DNA of 14,028 nt, from positions 1-14,028 of the forward strand of contig VFKK01000079.1 of NCBI GenBank assembly GCA_009885605.1, in the 5' to 3' direction. Both the position numbers and the translations under genes were made by a program. The first letter of the stretch is position 1. Each line of letters opens with the position of its first letter. Shown here piece by piece: positions 1-5,289 of this stretch. The DNA is from Cyclobacteriaceae bacterium. GTDB lineage: Bacteria > Bacteroidota > Bacteroidia > Cytophagales > Cyclobacteriaceae. A model generated the notes under the pieces. It was not told the origin of the DNA, did not search any database, and was given only the letters and a program-made list of their open reading frames with translations.

Positions 1-2
1 AA

Positions 3-671
3 GCAGCAATGCAGGATTCTGTGGCAGTAGAAACCACACCGGTTGAAGAATGGATAAGTCTTTTTGACGGACAGACTTTAAATGGGTGGTCGAAATACGG
101 CGGAGGAGAAGTTGGTAAAGCTTGGAAAATCGAAAATGGTGAGCTTTTCTTGGATGCCACCAACAAAGCTGGTTGGCAAACAGGTGACGGTGGTGACATC
201 GTAACCAATGAAGAATTCGAAAATTTCCATCTGAAATACGAGTGGAAAATTGCACAAAACGGAAATAGTGGGGTCATGTTCTTTGTCCATGAGTCACCGG
301 AATTTCAGTATCCTTGGAATACAGGACCTGAGATGCAAGTTTTGGACAACGCAGGGCATCCTGATGCTAAAATCATCAGCCACAGAGCAGGTGACTTATA
401 CGATCTGATCGTAAGCAGCGAGGAAACTGTAAAGCCATATGGCGAGTGGAATCAGGCTGAAATCATTGCCAACAATGGAAAACTTGATTTGCTCTTGAAT
501 GGTAAAACTATTGTAAGCACAACGATGTGGACCCCTGAGTGGGAAGCATTGATTGCAAAAAGTAAGTTCAAAGACATGGCTGGTTTTGGTAAATACAAAA
601 AGGGGAAAATCGCCCTCCAGGATCATGGAGATTTAGTTTCCTTCAGAAATATTGTGATCAAGAAACTCTAA
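3..671 (+). CDS. DUF1080 / 3-keto-disaccharide hydrolase-family protein, 5' end outside window
   Basis: The frame is open from the first bases of the window, and the first ATG (9) is preceded by in-frame Ala-Ala codons, so the true start and probably an export or lipoprotein signal lie upstream. The visible 220 residues from that Met carry the DUF1080 (PF06439, jelly-roll, concanavalin-like) signature: WISLFDGQTLNGW at about residues 15-27, then GELFLDA, NGNSGVMFF (about 84-92) and PEMQVLDN (about 107-114). The family includes periplasmic or secreted 3-keto-glycoside hydrolases and many uncharacterised members of Bacteroidota and Planctomycetota, so a role in sugar or glycoside breakdown outside the cytoplasm is inferred from family only. 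The acidic, linker-like N-terminal stretch (residues 1-14) fits a mature lipoprotein tether. The gene ends at TAA just ahead of a strong hairpin terminator. The family call is solid; the substrate is unknown. Confidence 0.88.
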   Translation, partial: AAMQDSVAVETTPVEEWISLFDGQTLNGWSKYGGGEVGKAWKIENGELFLDATNKAGWQTGDGGDIVTNEEFENFHLKYEWKIAQNGNSGVMFFVHESPEFQYPWNTGPEMQVLDNAGHPDAKIISHRAGDLYDLIVSSEETVKPYGEWNQAEIIANNGKLDLLLNGKTIVSTTMWTPEWEALIAKSKFKDMAGFGKYKKGKIALQDHGDLVSFRNIVIKKL

Positions 672-704
672 AAAAATGCCTCCGAAATCGGAGGCATTTT
701 TTTT
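671..704. terminator. Bidirectional intrinsic terminator
   Basis: A ten-base-pair stem, ATGCCTCCGA (676-685) against TCGGAGGCAT (688-697), is flanked by an A-run on the left and a T-run on the right. It can terminate the DUF1080 gene on the plus strand and the convergent SH3-domain gene on the minus strand, whose stop codon (703-705) lies inside the T-run. Confidence 0.9.
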
Positions 705-1428
705 ATAATCTTGTCACGTTTGATTTTTTGATGTATCCGATCTGATCTTTCCATTCTACTTCAAACCAAATATCCTTACTTGATTTGATTCTAACCCGAT
801 GTCCGGGTTCTACAGTCTCAATCAACTCCCCTCCTGCCGTTGGTTGGTCAACGATGAAAGTTGGACTGCTTGTCACCAATCCCGTGTTTGGACCTTTCAG
901 GAAGTTGTTAACTGCAAAAATCACGATAATCAATAATACCGTAGGCCAATAATTGCTGCTCTCAGCATGCTTCCTTAGGGTGATCCAAAGGGAAATCAGA
1001 GAGCCCACCAAAAAGATCGCTAAAGCGCCAACAATAATTTCTTCATACTCCACCAAAAACAAAATAAATCTTCTCACGTCACTTACTTCATAACCTACCA
1101 GGTCATCCTGACCGGTTAAGCTTTTGATCTTGGTGAGGGTCTGCGGATTAGGGTTGAGATCGTAATATTTACTCAAGTAAAGTGTTGCCTTTTCTTTGTC
1201 TCCTATCCCCTCAGCAATGAAGGACATTTTAAGCAACATAGCAGGTGAATAGACTCCTAATTGGTAGTTTAACTGGTAAACTTCCATTGCTTCTTTATAA
1301 CTCCTCTGTTCAAACAAAGAATCTGCTATAGCGAGATCGCTTACATCTGCTTGACAATGAATACTTTGTAAAAAGAGAAAAGAAATTATGAAAAGTTTTG
1401 CGAGAAAGATCGATTTAGGGTTTGGCAT
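703..1428 (-). CDS. Membrane protein with TPR-like N-terminal region and C-terminal SH3-like domain
   Basis: This 241-residue protein starts with a hydrophobic export signal (residues about 6-25, KSIFLAKLFIISFLFLQS), so the N-terminal part should be periplasmic. Residues about 30-100 are helical and TPR-like (ADSLFEQRSYKEAMEVYQLNYQLG, then LLKMSFIAEGIGDKEKATLYLSKYYDLNP). Two membrane helices follow at about 131-150 and 161-177. The C-terminal 60 residues (about 182-241) resemble a bacterial SH3 domain, with VEPGHRVRIKSSKDIWFEVEW and IGYIKKSNV. This arrangement recalls BatE-type proteins of Bacteroidota aerotolerance operons, but no other bat gene is present here, so I give only the domain description. 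It is a lone minus-strand gene, convergent with the DUF1080 gene and divergent from the tRNA island. No enzymatic motif is visible. Confidence 0.8.
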   Translation of the reverse strand: MPNPKSIFLAKLFIISFLFLQSIHCQADVSDLAIADSLFEQRSYKEAMEVYQLNYQLGVYSPAMLLKMSFIAEGIGDKEKATLYLSKYYDLNPNPQTLTKIKSLTGQDDLVGYEVSDVRRFILFLVEYEEIIVGALAIFLVGSLISLWITLRKHAESSNYWPTVLLIIVIFAVNNFLKGPNTGLVTSSPTFIVDQPTAGGELIETVEPGHRVRIKSSKDIWFEVEWKDQIGYIKKSNVTRL

Positions 1429-1452
1429 TTAAGTTTTGTCCGCTTATTTTTG
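1421..1452 (+). promoter_or_regulatory. Candidate Bacteroidota-type promoter for the tRNA island
   Basis: TTTG at 1421-1424 is followed 20 nt later by TATTTTTG at 1445-1452, an exact fit to the known Bacteroidota primary sigma consensus (TTTG, about 19-20 nt, TAnnTTTG). Transcription would start near 1457-1460, roughly 100 nt ahead of the first tRNA. The upstream box overlaps the first codons of the divergent gene. The assignment rests on motif match alone. Confidence 0.45.
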
Positions 1453-1557
1453 CAGTCCAATTACGACAATGATCTGGCAAAAAGCAAGGCCAGAGAGTCA
1501 ATTTGAAAGGTTTGAAGCAAGTTTTGGGGAGTTAAAACTTCTCAAAAAAGTGATCAT

Positions 1558-1630
1558 GATTCTGTAGCTCAGCTGGTAGAGCAATACACTTTTAATGTAT
1601 GGGTCCTGGGTTCGAATCCCAGCGGGATCA
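1558..1630 (+). tRNA. tRNA-Lys(TTT), copy 1
   Basis: This is a complete 73-nt cloverleaf. The acceptor stem is GATTCTG/CGGGATC (with two G-T pairs), the D-stem GCTC/GAGC, and the anticodon stem ATACA/TGTAT encloses the loop CTTTTAA with anticodon TTT. The variable loop is GGGTC, and the T-stem CTGGG/CCCAG closes TTCGAAT. The discriminator is A (1630) and CCA is not encoded. It is the first gene of a Lys-Pro-Arg run and is identical in sequence to the copy at 1978-2050. Confidence 0.97.
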
Positions 1631-1668
1631 CTTTAAGCTTAACTCGCAAGGAGTTAAAAACAATAGTT

Positions 1669-1742
1669 CGGGGTGTAGCGTAGCCCGGTATCGCGCCACA
1701 TTTGGGATGTGGAGGTCGTAGGTTCGAATCCTGCCACCCCGA
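1669..1742 (+). tRNA. tRNA-Pro(TGG)
   Basis: This is a complete 74-nt cloverleaf. The acceptor stem is CGGGGTG/CACCCCG, with the C1-G72 pair typical of tRNA-Pro. The anticodon stem CCACA/TGTGG encloses TTTGGGA (anticodon TGG), and the T-stem GTAGG/CCTGC closes TTCGAAT. The discriminator is A and CCA is not encoded. It lies 38 nt after tRNA-Lys; that spacer contains a small inverted repeat (TTAACTC 1639-1645 / GAGTTAA 1651-1657) without a T-tail, so co-transcription with the neighbours is likely. Confidence 0.97.
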
Positions 1743-1753
1743 CTTTATTTTCC

Positions 1754-1827
1754 GGTCCTGTAGCTCAATCGGATAGAGCAACTGCCTTCTAAGCAGTAGG
1801 TTTCAGGTTCGATTCCTGACAGGATCA
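1754..1827 (+). tRNA. tRNA-Arg(TCT)
   Basis: This is a complete 74-nt cloverleaf. The acceptor stem is GGTCCTG/CAGGATC, the D-stem GCTC/GAGC, the anticodon stem ACTGC/GCAGT encloses CTTCTAA (anticodon TCT), and the T-stem TCAGG/CCTGA closes TTCGATT. The discriminator is A and CCA is not encoded. It is only 11 nt after tRNA-Pro and is followed by an intrinsic terminator, so it is the last gene of the Lys-Pro-Arg transcript. Confidence 0.97.
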
Positions 1828-1845
1828 CACACAAATCGAGTACAG

Positions 1846-1869
1846 AAGCGGAATTACGTTCCGCTTTTT
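1846..1869 (+). terminator. Terminator of the Lys-Pro-Arg tRNA transcript
   Basis: The stem AAGCGGAA (1846-1853) / TTCCGCTT (1859-1866) has a 5-nt loop and runs into five T residues (1865-1869), 18 nt after the 3' end of tRNA-Arg. Confidence 0.85.
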
Positions 1870-1893
1870 CTTTGTGCACCAATTCAAAAAAAT

Positions 1894-1955
1894 GATTCTG
1901 TAGCTCAGCTGATAGAGCATCCCGATTTATCGGGAGGAAACAGGGTCCGAATAAC
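1894..1955 (+). pseudogene. tRNA-Lys-like relic A: anticodon arm replaced by a palindrome, 3' end decayed
   Basis: The first 26 positions match tRNA-Lys(TTT) closely: acceptor 5' strand GATTCTG (1894-1900), TA, D-stem GCTC/GAGC, A26. Where the 17-nt anticodon arm should start, the palindrome TCCCGATTTATCGGGA (1920-1935) stands instead, with no 7-nt anticodon loop. What follows is only a degraded T-arm (CAGGGTCCGAATAAC), and the 3' acceptor strand is missing, so no functional tRNA can form. It sits 22 nt upstream of the second true tRNA-Lys gene. Confidence 0.75.
1920..1935. repeat. Palindrome TCCCGATTTATCGGGA in relic A
   Basis: An inverted repeat with 7-bp arms (TCCCGAT/ATCGGGA) and a TT centre. 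It occupies exactly the anticodon-arm position of the relic and is one of three related palindromes in the window (the others are at 2129-2144 and 2551-2568). Confidence 0.85.
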
Positions 1956-1977
1956 AAATTAAAGAGAGAAAAATTAT

Positions 1978-2050
1978 GATTCTGTAGCTCAGCTGGTAGA
2001 GCAATACACTTTTAATGTATGGGTCCTGGGTTCGAATCCCAGCGGGATCA
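1978..2050 (+). tRNA. tRNA-Lys(TTT), copy 2
   Basis: All 73 nt match the copy at 1558-1630, with the same stems, anticodon TTT, discriminator A and no encoded CCA. Identity extends only one or two bases beyond the gene on each side, so the copies have different flanks. It is followed two bases later by its own terminator. Confidence 0.97.
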
Positions 2051-2080
2051 CAAAAGCAGACTAGAAATGGTCTGCTTTTC
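2021..2080 (+). repeat. 60-bp direct repeat, left copy (tRNA-Lys 3' part plus terminator)
   Basis: This block, from the variable loop GGGTC of tRNA-Lys copy 2 to the end of its terminator hairpin, recurs base for base at 2145-2204, 124 bp downstream. Identity stops abruptly at both edges: TGTAT versus CGGGA on the left, TTATT versus ATTTT on the right. Confidence 0.93.
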
Positions 2081-2084
2081 TTAT
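2052..2084 (+). terminator. Terminator of tRNA-Lys copy 2
   Basis: The ten-base-pair stem AAAAGCAGAC (2052-2061) / GTCTGCTTTT (2070-2079) has an 8-nt loop, and the 3' arm supplies the T-run. It starts two bases after the tRNA. Confidence 0.85.
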
Positions 2085-2108
2085 TTATTGAAAGTTGATT
2101 TTTGAAAG

Positions 2109-2174
2109 TAACCCAAGCTGGTCCAGCATCCCGATTAATCGGGAGGGTCCTGGGTTCGAATCCCAGCGGGATCA
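2109..2174 (+). pseudogene. tRNA-Lys-like relic B: palindrome in place of anticodon arm, intact 3' half
   Basis: From 2145 on, the variable loop GGGTC, T-arm (CTGGG TTCGAAT CCCAG), acceptor 3' strand CGGGATC and discriminator A are identical to tRNA-Lys. The D-arm is only recognisable as AAGCTGGT..CCAGCA (2115-2128) with a broken stem, and the 5' acceptor strand is lost. Between them the 17-nt anticodon arm is replaced by the perfect palindrome TCCCGATTAATCGGGA (2129-2144). It carries the same terminator as tRNA-Lys copy 2 and marks the left flank of the GIY-YIG gene. Confidence 0.78.
2129..2144. repeat. Perfect palindrome TCCCGATTAATCGGGA in relic B
   Basis: A 16-nt perfect palindrome (eight complementary bases per arm), placed precisely between position 26 and the variable loop of the tRNA-like sequence. 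Confidence 0.9.
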
Positions 2175-2175
2175 C
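2138..2175 (+). repeat. 38-nt direct repeat flanking the GIY-YIG gene, left copy
   Basis: Runs from ATCGGGA (right arm of the palindrome) through the T-arm and 3' acceptor strand to the base after the discriminator. It matches 2562-2599 with a single difference (G versus A in the T-stem). Confidence 0.88.
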
Positions 2176-2204
2176 AAAAGCAGACTAGAAATGGTCTGCT
2201 TTTC
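2145..2204 (+). repeat. 60-bp direct repeat, right copy
   Basis: Identical to 2021-2080. It contains the tRNA-Lys variable loop, T-arm, acceptor 3' strand and the downstream hairpin. It shows that relic B copied, or was copied with, the terminator of tRNA-Lys copy 2. Confidence 0.93.
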
Positions 2205-2210
2205 ATTTTT
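2176..2210 (+). terminator. Terminator following relic B
   Basis: The stem AAAAGCAGAC (2176-2185) / GTCTGCTTTT (2194-2203) is identical to the hairpin after tRNA-Lys copy 2. It insulates the GIY-YIG gene from upstream tRNA transcription. Confidence 0.82.
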
Positions 2211-2267
2211 ATATCGTATTTTTTTGTTTCTTCTTTTTCAACCTTTTTTTAACTTCAGTTACTAGGT

Positions 2268-2534
2268 ATGGCCTTCATGTACATTTTACATTCCAAAAAA
2301 TTGAATAAGTATTACGTAGGGGCATGCACAAATTTGGAAAGAAGACTCTATGAGCACAACATTGGCCACTCAAAATTCACTTCCTTAGGTGTTCCTTGGG
2401 TGTTAATTCTCAAGGAGGAATATGAAGATTTAGTTTTTGCAAAGAAAAGAGAACTTGAAATCAAACGGAAAAAATCCAGAATTTTCATCGAAGAGTTAAT
2501 TAAAAAAATCAATTTCAAAACCATAAAAAGCTAA
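2268..2534 (+). CDS. Small GIY-YIG domain nuclease-family protein
   Basis: This 88-residue protein consists of a single GIY-YIG domain. The two-part signature reads MYIL (residues 4-7) and YYVG (15-18), followed by TNLERRLYEHN (21-31) with the conserved Arg (25/26), His30 and Asn31. Then come FTSLGVPWVLILKEEY (37-52) and AKKRELEIKRKKSR (58-71), whose Glu62 matches the metal-binding Glu of the family. The fold is therefore intact and probably catalytic. Members are small stand-alone nucleases common in Bacteroidota (relatives of YhbQ/UPF0213 and of the UvrC and homing-nuclease domains); the DNA target is unknown. Two tRNA-Lys-like relics bracket it, and its stop codon TAA coincides with the first recognisable bases of the right-hand relic. 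Start at 2268 is chosen as the first ATG; Met4 (2277) is possible. No clear promoter is visible. Confidence 0.9.
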   Translation: MAFMYILHSKKLNKYYVGACTNLERRLYEHNIGHSKFTSLGVPWVLILKEEYEDLVFAKKRELEIKRKKSRIFIEELIKKINFKTIKS

Positions 2535-2598
2535 CTCAACTTATAGAGCATCCCGATTTTTATCGGGAGGGTCCTGGATTCGAATCCCAGCGGGATCA
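2532..2598 (+). pseudogene. tRNA-Lys-like relic C: palindrome in place of anticodon arm
   Basis: tRNA similarity starts at TA (2532-2533, tRNA positions 8-9), then D-arm ACTC/GAGC (three of four pairs), A26, the inverted repeat TCCCGATTTTTATCGGGA (2551-2568) instead of the anticodon arm, variable loop GGGTC, T-arm, CGGGATC and discriminator A. The T-stem carries a G-to-A change that breaks the pair next to the loop (CTGGA/CCCAG). The 7 nt where the 5' acceptor strand should be (AAAAAGC) belong to the GIY-YIG coding sequence and cannot pair, so this is not a working tRNA. Confidence 0.77.
2551..2568. repeat. Inverted repeat TCCCGATTTTTATCGGGA in relic C
   Basis: Arms TCCCGAT/ATCGGGA with a TTTT loop. 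The arms are identical to those of the other two palindromes while the centre differs in length, so pairing rather than exact sequence appears to be kept. Confidence 0.88.
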
Positions 2599-2599
2599 C
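2562..2599 (+). repeat. 38-nt direct repeat flanking the GIY-YIG gene, right copy
   Basis: Partner of 2138-2175 with one mismatch. The two copies lie either side of the GIY-YIG gene at a spacing of 424 bp, as the ends of a duplicated or mobile unit would. Confidence 0.88.
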
Positions 2600-2606
2600 T
2601 TGAGTA

Positions 2607-2640
2607 AAAAAGCAGGCTTTTTGGTCTGCTTTTCTTTTTT
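2607..2640 (+). terminator. Terminator following relic C
   Basis: The stem AAAAGCAGGC (2608-2617) / GTCTGCTTTT (2624-2633) has one G-T pair, a 6-nt loop and a further T-run. It is a diverged version of the hairpins at 2052 and 2176 and would terminate the GIY-YIG transcript. Confidence 0.83.
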
Positions 2641-2726
2641 CTCGAAATCGATCCTTAAAGTTCAATCGATCAATTCCCCCATGGAAATTCGCTTGTGAAT
2701 CAGGTCAATTTTGACAAAGTTACAGC

Positions 2727-5282
2727 ATGAAAAATCTGCTTTCCCTGATCTGCTTTTCGGTTCTGACTTTCTCTTGCAAAACCTTTTCAGAAGACCATTT
2801 TTTTGATCCGGGTATCTCTTCCGAATTAGCAGAATTCAGAACTACCCAAATTTCAGATCTCCACTATAAGTTAGGATTCGAAATACCGGATCAAAAGACC
2901 GACCCGATTCCTGCAACTCTGATTTTAGAATTGACAATTTCGGATGTCACACATCCCCTCATTCTTGATTTCAATGAAGATTCCAAAAACCTCCTTTTTC
3001 TCTCTGTCAATGGAAATCCCTCTGAAATCAATCATGAAAACGAACACCTCATCATTCCAAAGAAGAGCCTTACTAAAGGGAGAAATTCAGTCGAGATAAA
3101 CTTTATCGCCGGCGATTTATCTTTGAATCGAAATGACGACTTCCTCTACACTTTATTAGTACCCGATCGGGCAAGTACACTGTTCCCTTGCTTTGACCAA
3201 CCAAATCTGAAAGCCCATTATTCTCTCAGCATCACTACCCCAAAAGATTGGGAAGTCCTTGCTGGAGGCTCCCTAACCAGTAAAGAAAACCTCGGAGAAT
3301 ACACAAAGCATGTCTTTGCTAAGTCTGATCTGATGAGTAGCTATCTTTTTTCGTTCGTTGCCGGAAAATTCGAAACAGTGAGTTCATCGGATGGCTATCC
3401 CCAAACGATGCTCTATCGGGAAACAAATGCAGATAAAATCGAGGCGAGTATCCCTGAAGTTTTCAGGCTTCACCAAAAATCTCTCGATTTTCTGGAAGAA
3501 TATACCGGATACAAATTCCCTTTTCAAAAGTTGGATTTTGCTGCTATTCCCATTTTTCAATATGGCGGGATGGAGCACGTGGGAGCAATTCAATACCGCG
3601 AAGGCGCGCTTTTTCATGATCAAAATGCTACTGATACAGAATTACTTAGCCGTGCTAAACTGATTGGTCATGAAACTGCCCACATGTGGTTTGGGGATCT
3701 GGTTTCCATCAAATGGTTCAATGATGTCTGGATGAAAGAGGTTTTTGCGGGATTTATGGCGGGGAAGATTGTGAATCCAACATATCCGAATATCAACCAT
3801 GATTTATTGTTTTTAACCAGCCATTATCCTGCTGCATACTCGGAAGACAGAACCAAAGGAACCAATCCGATCCGTCAGGAATTGGGGAATCTCAAAAATG
3901 CCGGCTCGCTTTACGGAAGTATTATTTACGACAAAGCTCCGATCATGATGCGGCAATTGGAAACCGCAATGGGTGAAACGGCTTTTCAAAGAGGGATCCA
4001 GACCTACATCAAAACATTCGCAAATAAGAGTGCCAACTGGAATGATTTGGTGAGCATTCTGGACAAGGAGACCGAAATCGACCTTCAGAAATGGAGTGAA
4101 GTTTGGGTAAATCAATCAGGTAGACCCATCCTGTCTAAGGAAATCAATTATTCAGAAGACGGTACCATTTCCTCTTTTGTCATTTCTCAAAAAGCCGAGG
4201 ATGGAACTGAGAAAGTTTGGCCGCAGCTATTCGACATCACATTTATTTATCCTGATAGTCAGAACACAATTTCCCTCTCCCTTCAGAAAAAAAACCTGAA
4301 AGTCAAAGAGGTGATTGGTATGAAAAAACCCTTGACAATCATTTACAATAGCAATGGTTTGGGATATGGCGTATTTCCTATAGATCTGAATTATGCTTCC
4401 AAAACACCAGAAATCGAGAATGAAGTGATGCGGGGCAATTCCTACATCAATATTTTCGAGAATACACTATTGGGAAATCTGGCTCCGCGTCAGGCTTTTG
4501 AAATTTTTCGCAAAGGGATTTTAGTGGAGAAAAATGAAATCATTGCCCAACTCCTTTCTTCTGAACTCAGCACCCTTTTTTGGAAGTTTCTATCCGAATC
4601 AGAAAGGGAATCCGAGCTTACTTCCCTTGAAGAAGACCTTTGGCAGCTTCTCCAAAACGGTCTGCCAATAAACATTAAAAAGTCTTTGTTCTCCGTTTAC
4701 AGCGGAATAGCCTACTCCGAATCAGGTAAAAATCGCCTTTACAAGGTTTGGAATAAAGAGCTGGAGATTGCCAATTTGAAGTTGAACCCCGACAACTTTA
4801 CCAACCTGGCAATGACGCTTGCGCTGTACGGACATCCGGAGGCGGAGCAAATTCTTAAAGAAGAGAAAGGAAGAATCAGTAATGCAGATAAGCTCGAAAG
4901 ATTTGAGTTTTTGCGTCCGGCTTTATCCCAAGATCCGGCAGAGAGAGACTCCCTTTTCATTTCATTTAGGGAGGCGGCAAATCGGGAAAAAGAATCGTGG
5001 GTCTTGAGTGCTTGTGGTTATATTCATCATCCATTGAACCAGGAATCCAGTGTCAAACATGTAACCCTGGCATTGGAACTGATGGAAGAAATCCAGAAAA
5101 CAGGAGATATTTTCTTTCCGAAGGGCTGGGTTTCCAACACGGTGGGGCAACATACCTCCAAGAAAGCTGCAGCTGACGTAAATGCATTTTTGAATTCAAG
5201 GCCGGACTATAATCCTGTCCTGAAAAATAAAATCTTACAGGCAACGGATAATCTGAGTCGGGCTCAGACCCTCTTTAAATAG
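2727..5282 (+). CDS. M1-family zinc aminopeptidase, predicted lipoprotein
   Basis: This 851-residue protein begins with a lipoprotein signal (SLICFSVLTFSC, lipid-bearing Cys17), so it is probably anchored in the periplasm or outer membrane and trims N-terminal residues from peptides. An N-terminal beta domain runs to about residue 215. The M1 catalytic domain has the substrate-anchoring motif GGMEH (280-284, in place of the usual GAMEN), the zinc site HETAH (His315, Glu316, His319) and the third ligand Glu338 in WMKEVFAGF, exactly 18 residues after the second His. Tyr401 in IIYDKAPIMMRQLE is the likely transition-state Tyr. Residues from about 580 on form a helical ERAP1/HEAT-like C-terminal domain. 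The gene stands alone, follows the tRNA-island terminator, and ends 7 nt from the convergent Lon-domain gene with no hairpin between. All catalytic residues are present; the substrate range cannot be read from the sequence. Confidence 0.92.
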   Translation: MKNLLSLICFSVLTFSCKTFSEDHFFDPGISSELAEFRTTQISDLHYKLGFEIPDQKTDPIPATLILELTISDVTHPLILDFNEDSKNLLFLSVNGNPSEINHENEHLIIPKKSLTKGRNSVEINFIAGDLSLNRNDDFLYTLLVPDRASTLFPCFDQPNLKAHYSLSITTPKDWEVLAGGSLTSKENLGEYTKHVFAKSDLMSSYLFSFVAGKFETVSSSDGYPQTMLYRETNADKIEASIPEVFRLHQKSLDFLEEYTGYKFPFQKLDFAAIPIFQYGGMEHVGAIQYREGALFHDQNATDTELLSRAKLIGHETAHMWFGDLVSIKWFNDVWMKEVFAGFMAGKIVNPTYPNINHDLLFLTSHYPAAYSEDRTKGTNPIRQELGNLKNAGSLYGSIIYDKAPIMMRQLETAMGETAFQRGIQTYIKTFANKSANWNDLVSILDKETEIDLQKWSEVWVNQSGRPILSKEINYSEDGTISSFVISQKAEDGTEKVWPQLFDITFIYPDSQNTISLSLQKKNLKVKEVIGMKKPLTIIYNSNGLGYGVFPIDLNYASKTPEIENEVMRGNSYINIFENTLLGNLAPRQAFEIFRKGILVEKNEIIAQLLSSELSTLFWKFLSESERESELTSLEEDLWQLLQNGLPINIKKSLFSVYSGIAYSESGKNRLYKVWNKELEIANLKLNPDNFTNLAMTLALYGHPEAEQILKEEKGRISNADKLERFEFLRPALSQDPAERDSLFISFREAANREKESWVLSACGYIHHPLNQESSVKHVTLALELMEEIQKTGDIFFPKGWVSNTVGQHTSKKAAADVNAFLNSRPDYNPVLKNKILQATDNLSRAQTLFK

Positions 5283-5289
5283 AAGCTGA

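Noticed and set aside
1569..2175. Open reading frames antisense to the tRNA genes, giving peptides with phrases such as GFEPRT and AGIRTQDP
   Set aside because: These are the well-known spurious peptides produced by translating tRNA T-arms on the opposite strand; the region is explained by tRNA genes and relics.
1558..2640. CRISPR array suggested by repeated tRNA/palindrome blocks
   Set aside because: Repeats are few, unequal in length, irregularly spaced and are tRNA-derived; no cas genes are present.
2706..2713. CAATTTTG upstream of the M1 gene (also at 7200-7207 upstream of the serine protease) as -7 promoter boxes
   Set aside because: Both miss the first consensus T and lack a properly spaced upstream TTTG; AT-rich intergenic DNA makes such near-matches common.
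3163..3172. Palindrome CCCGATCGGG resembling the tRNA-relic palindromes
   Set aside because: It lies inside the M1 coding sequence with no tRNA-like flanks and a different centre; taken as chance.
4819..5007. Overlapping ORFs in other frames of the M1, GAPDH and IDH genes
   Set aside because: No recognisable domains, and each lies within a gene with strong family motifs; they are shadow frames.
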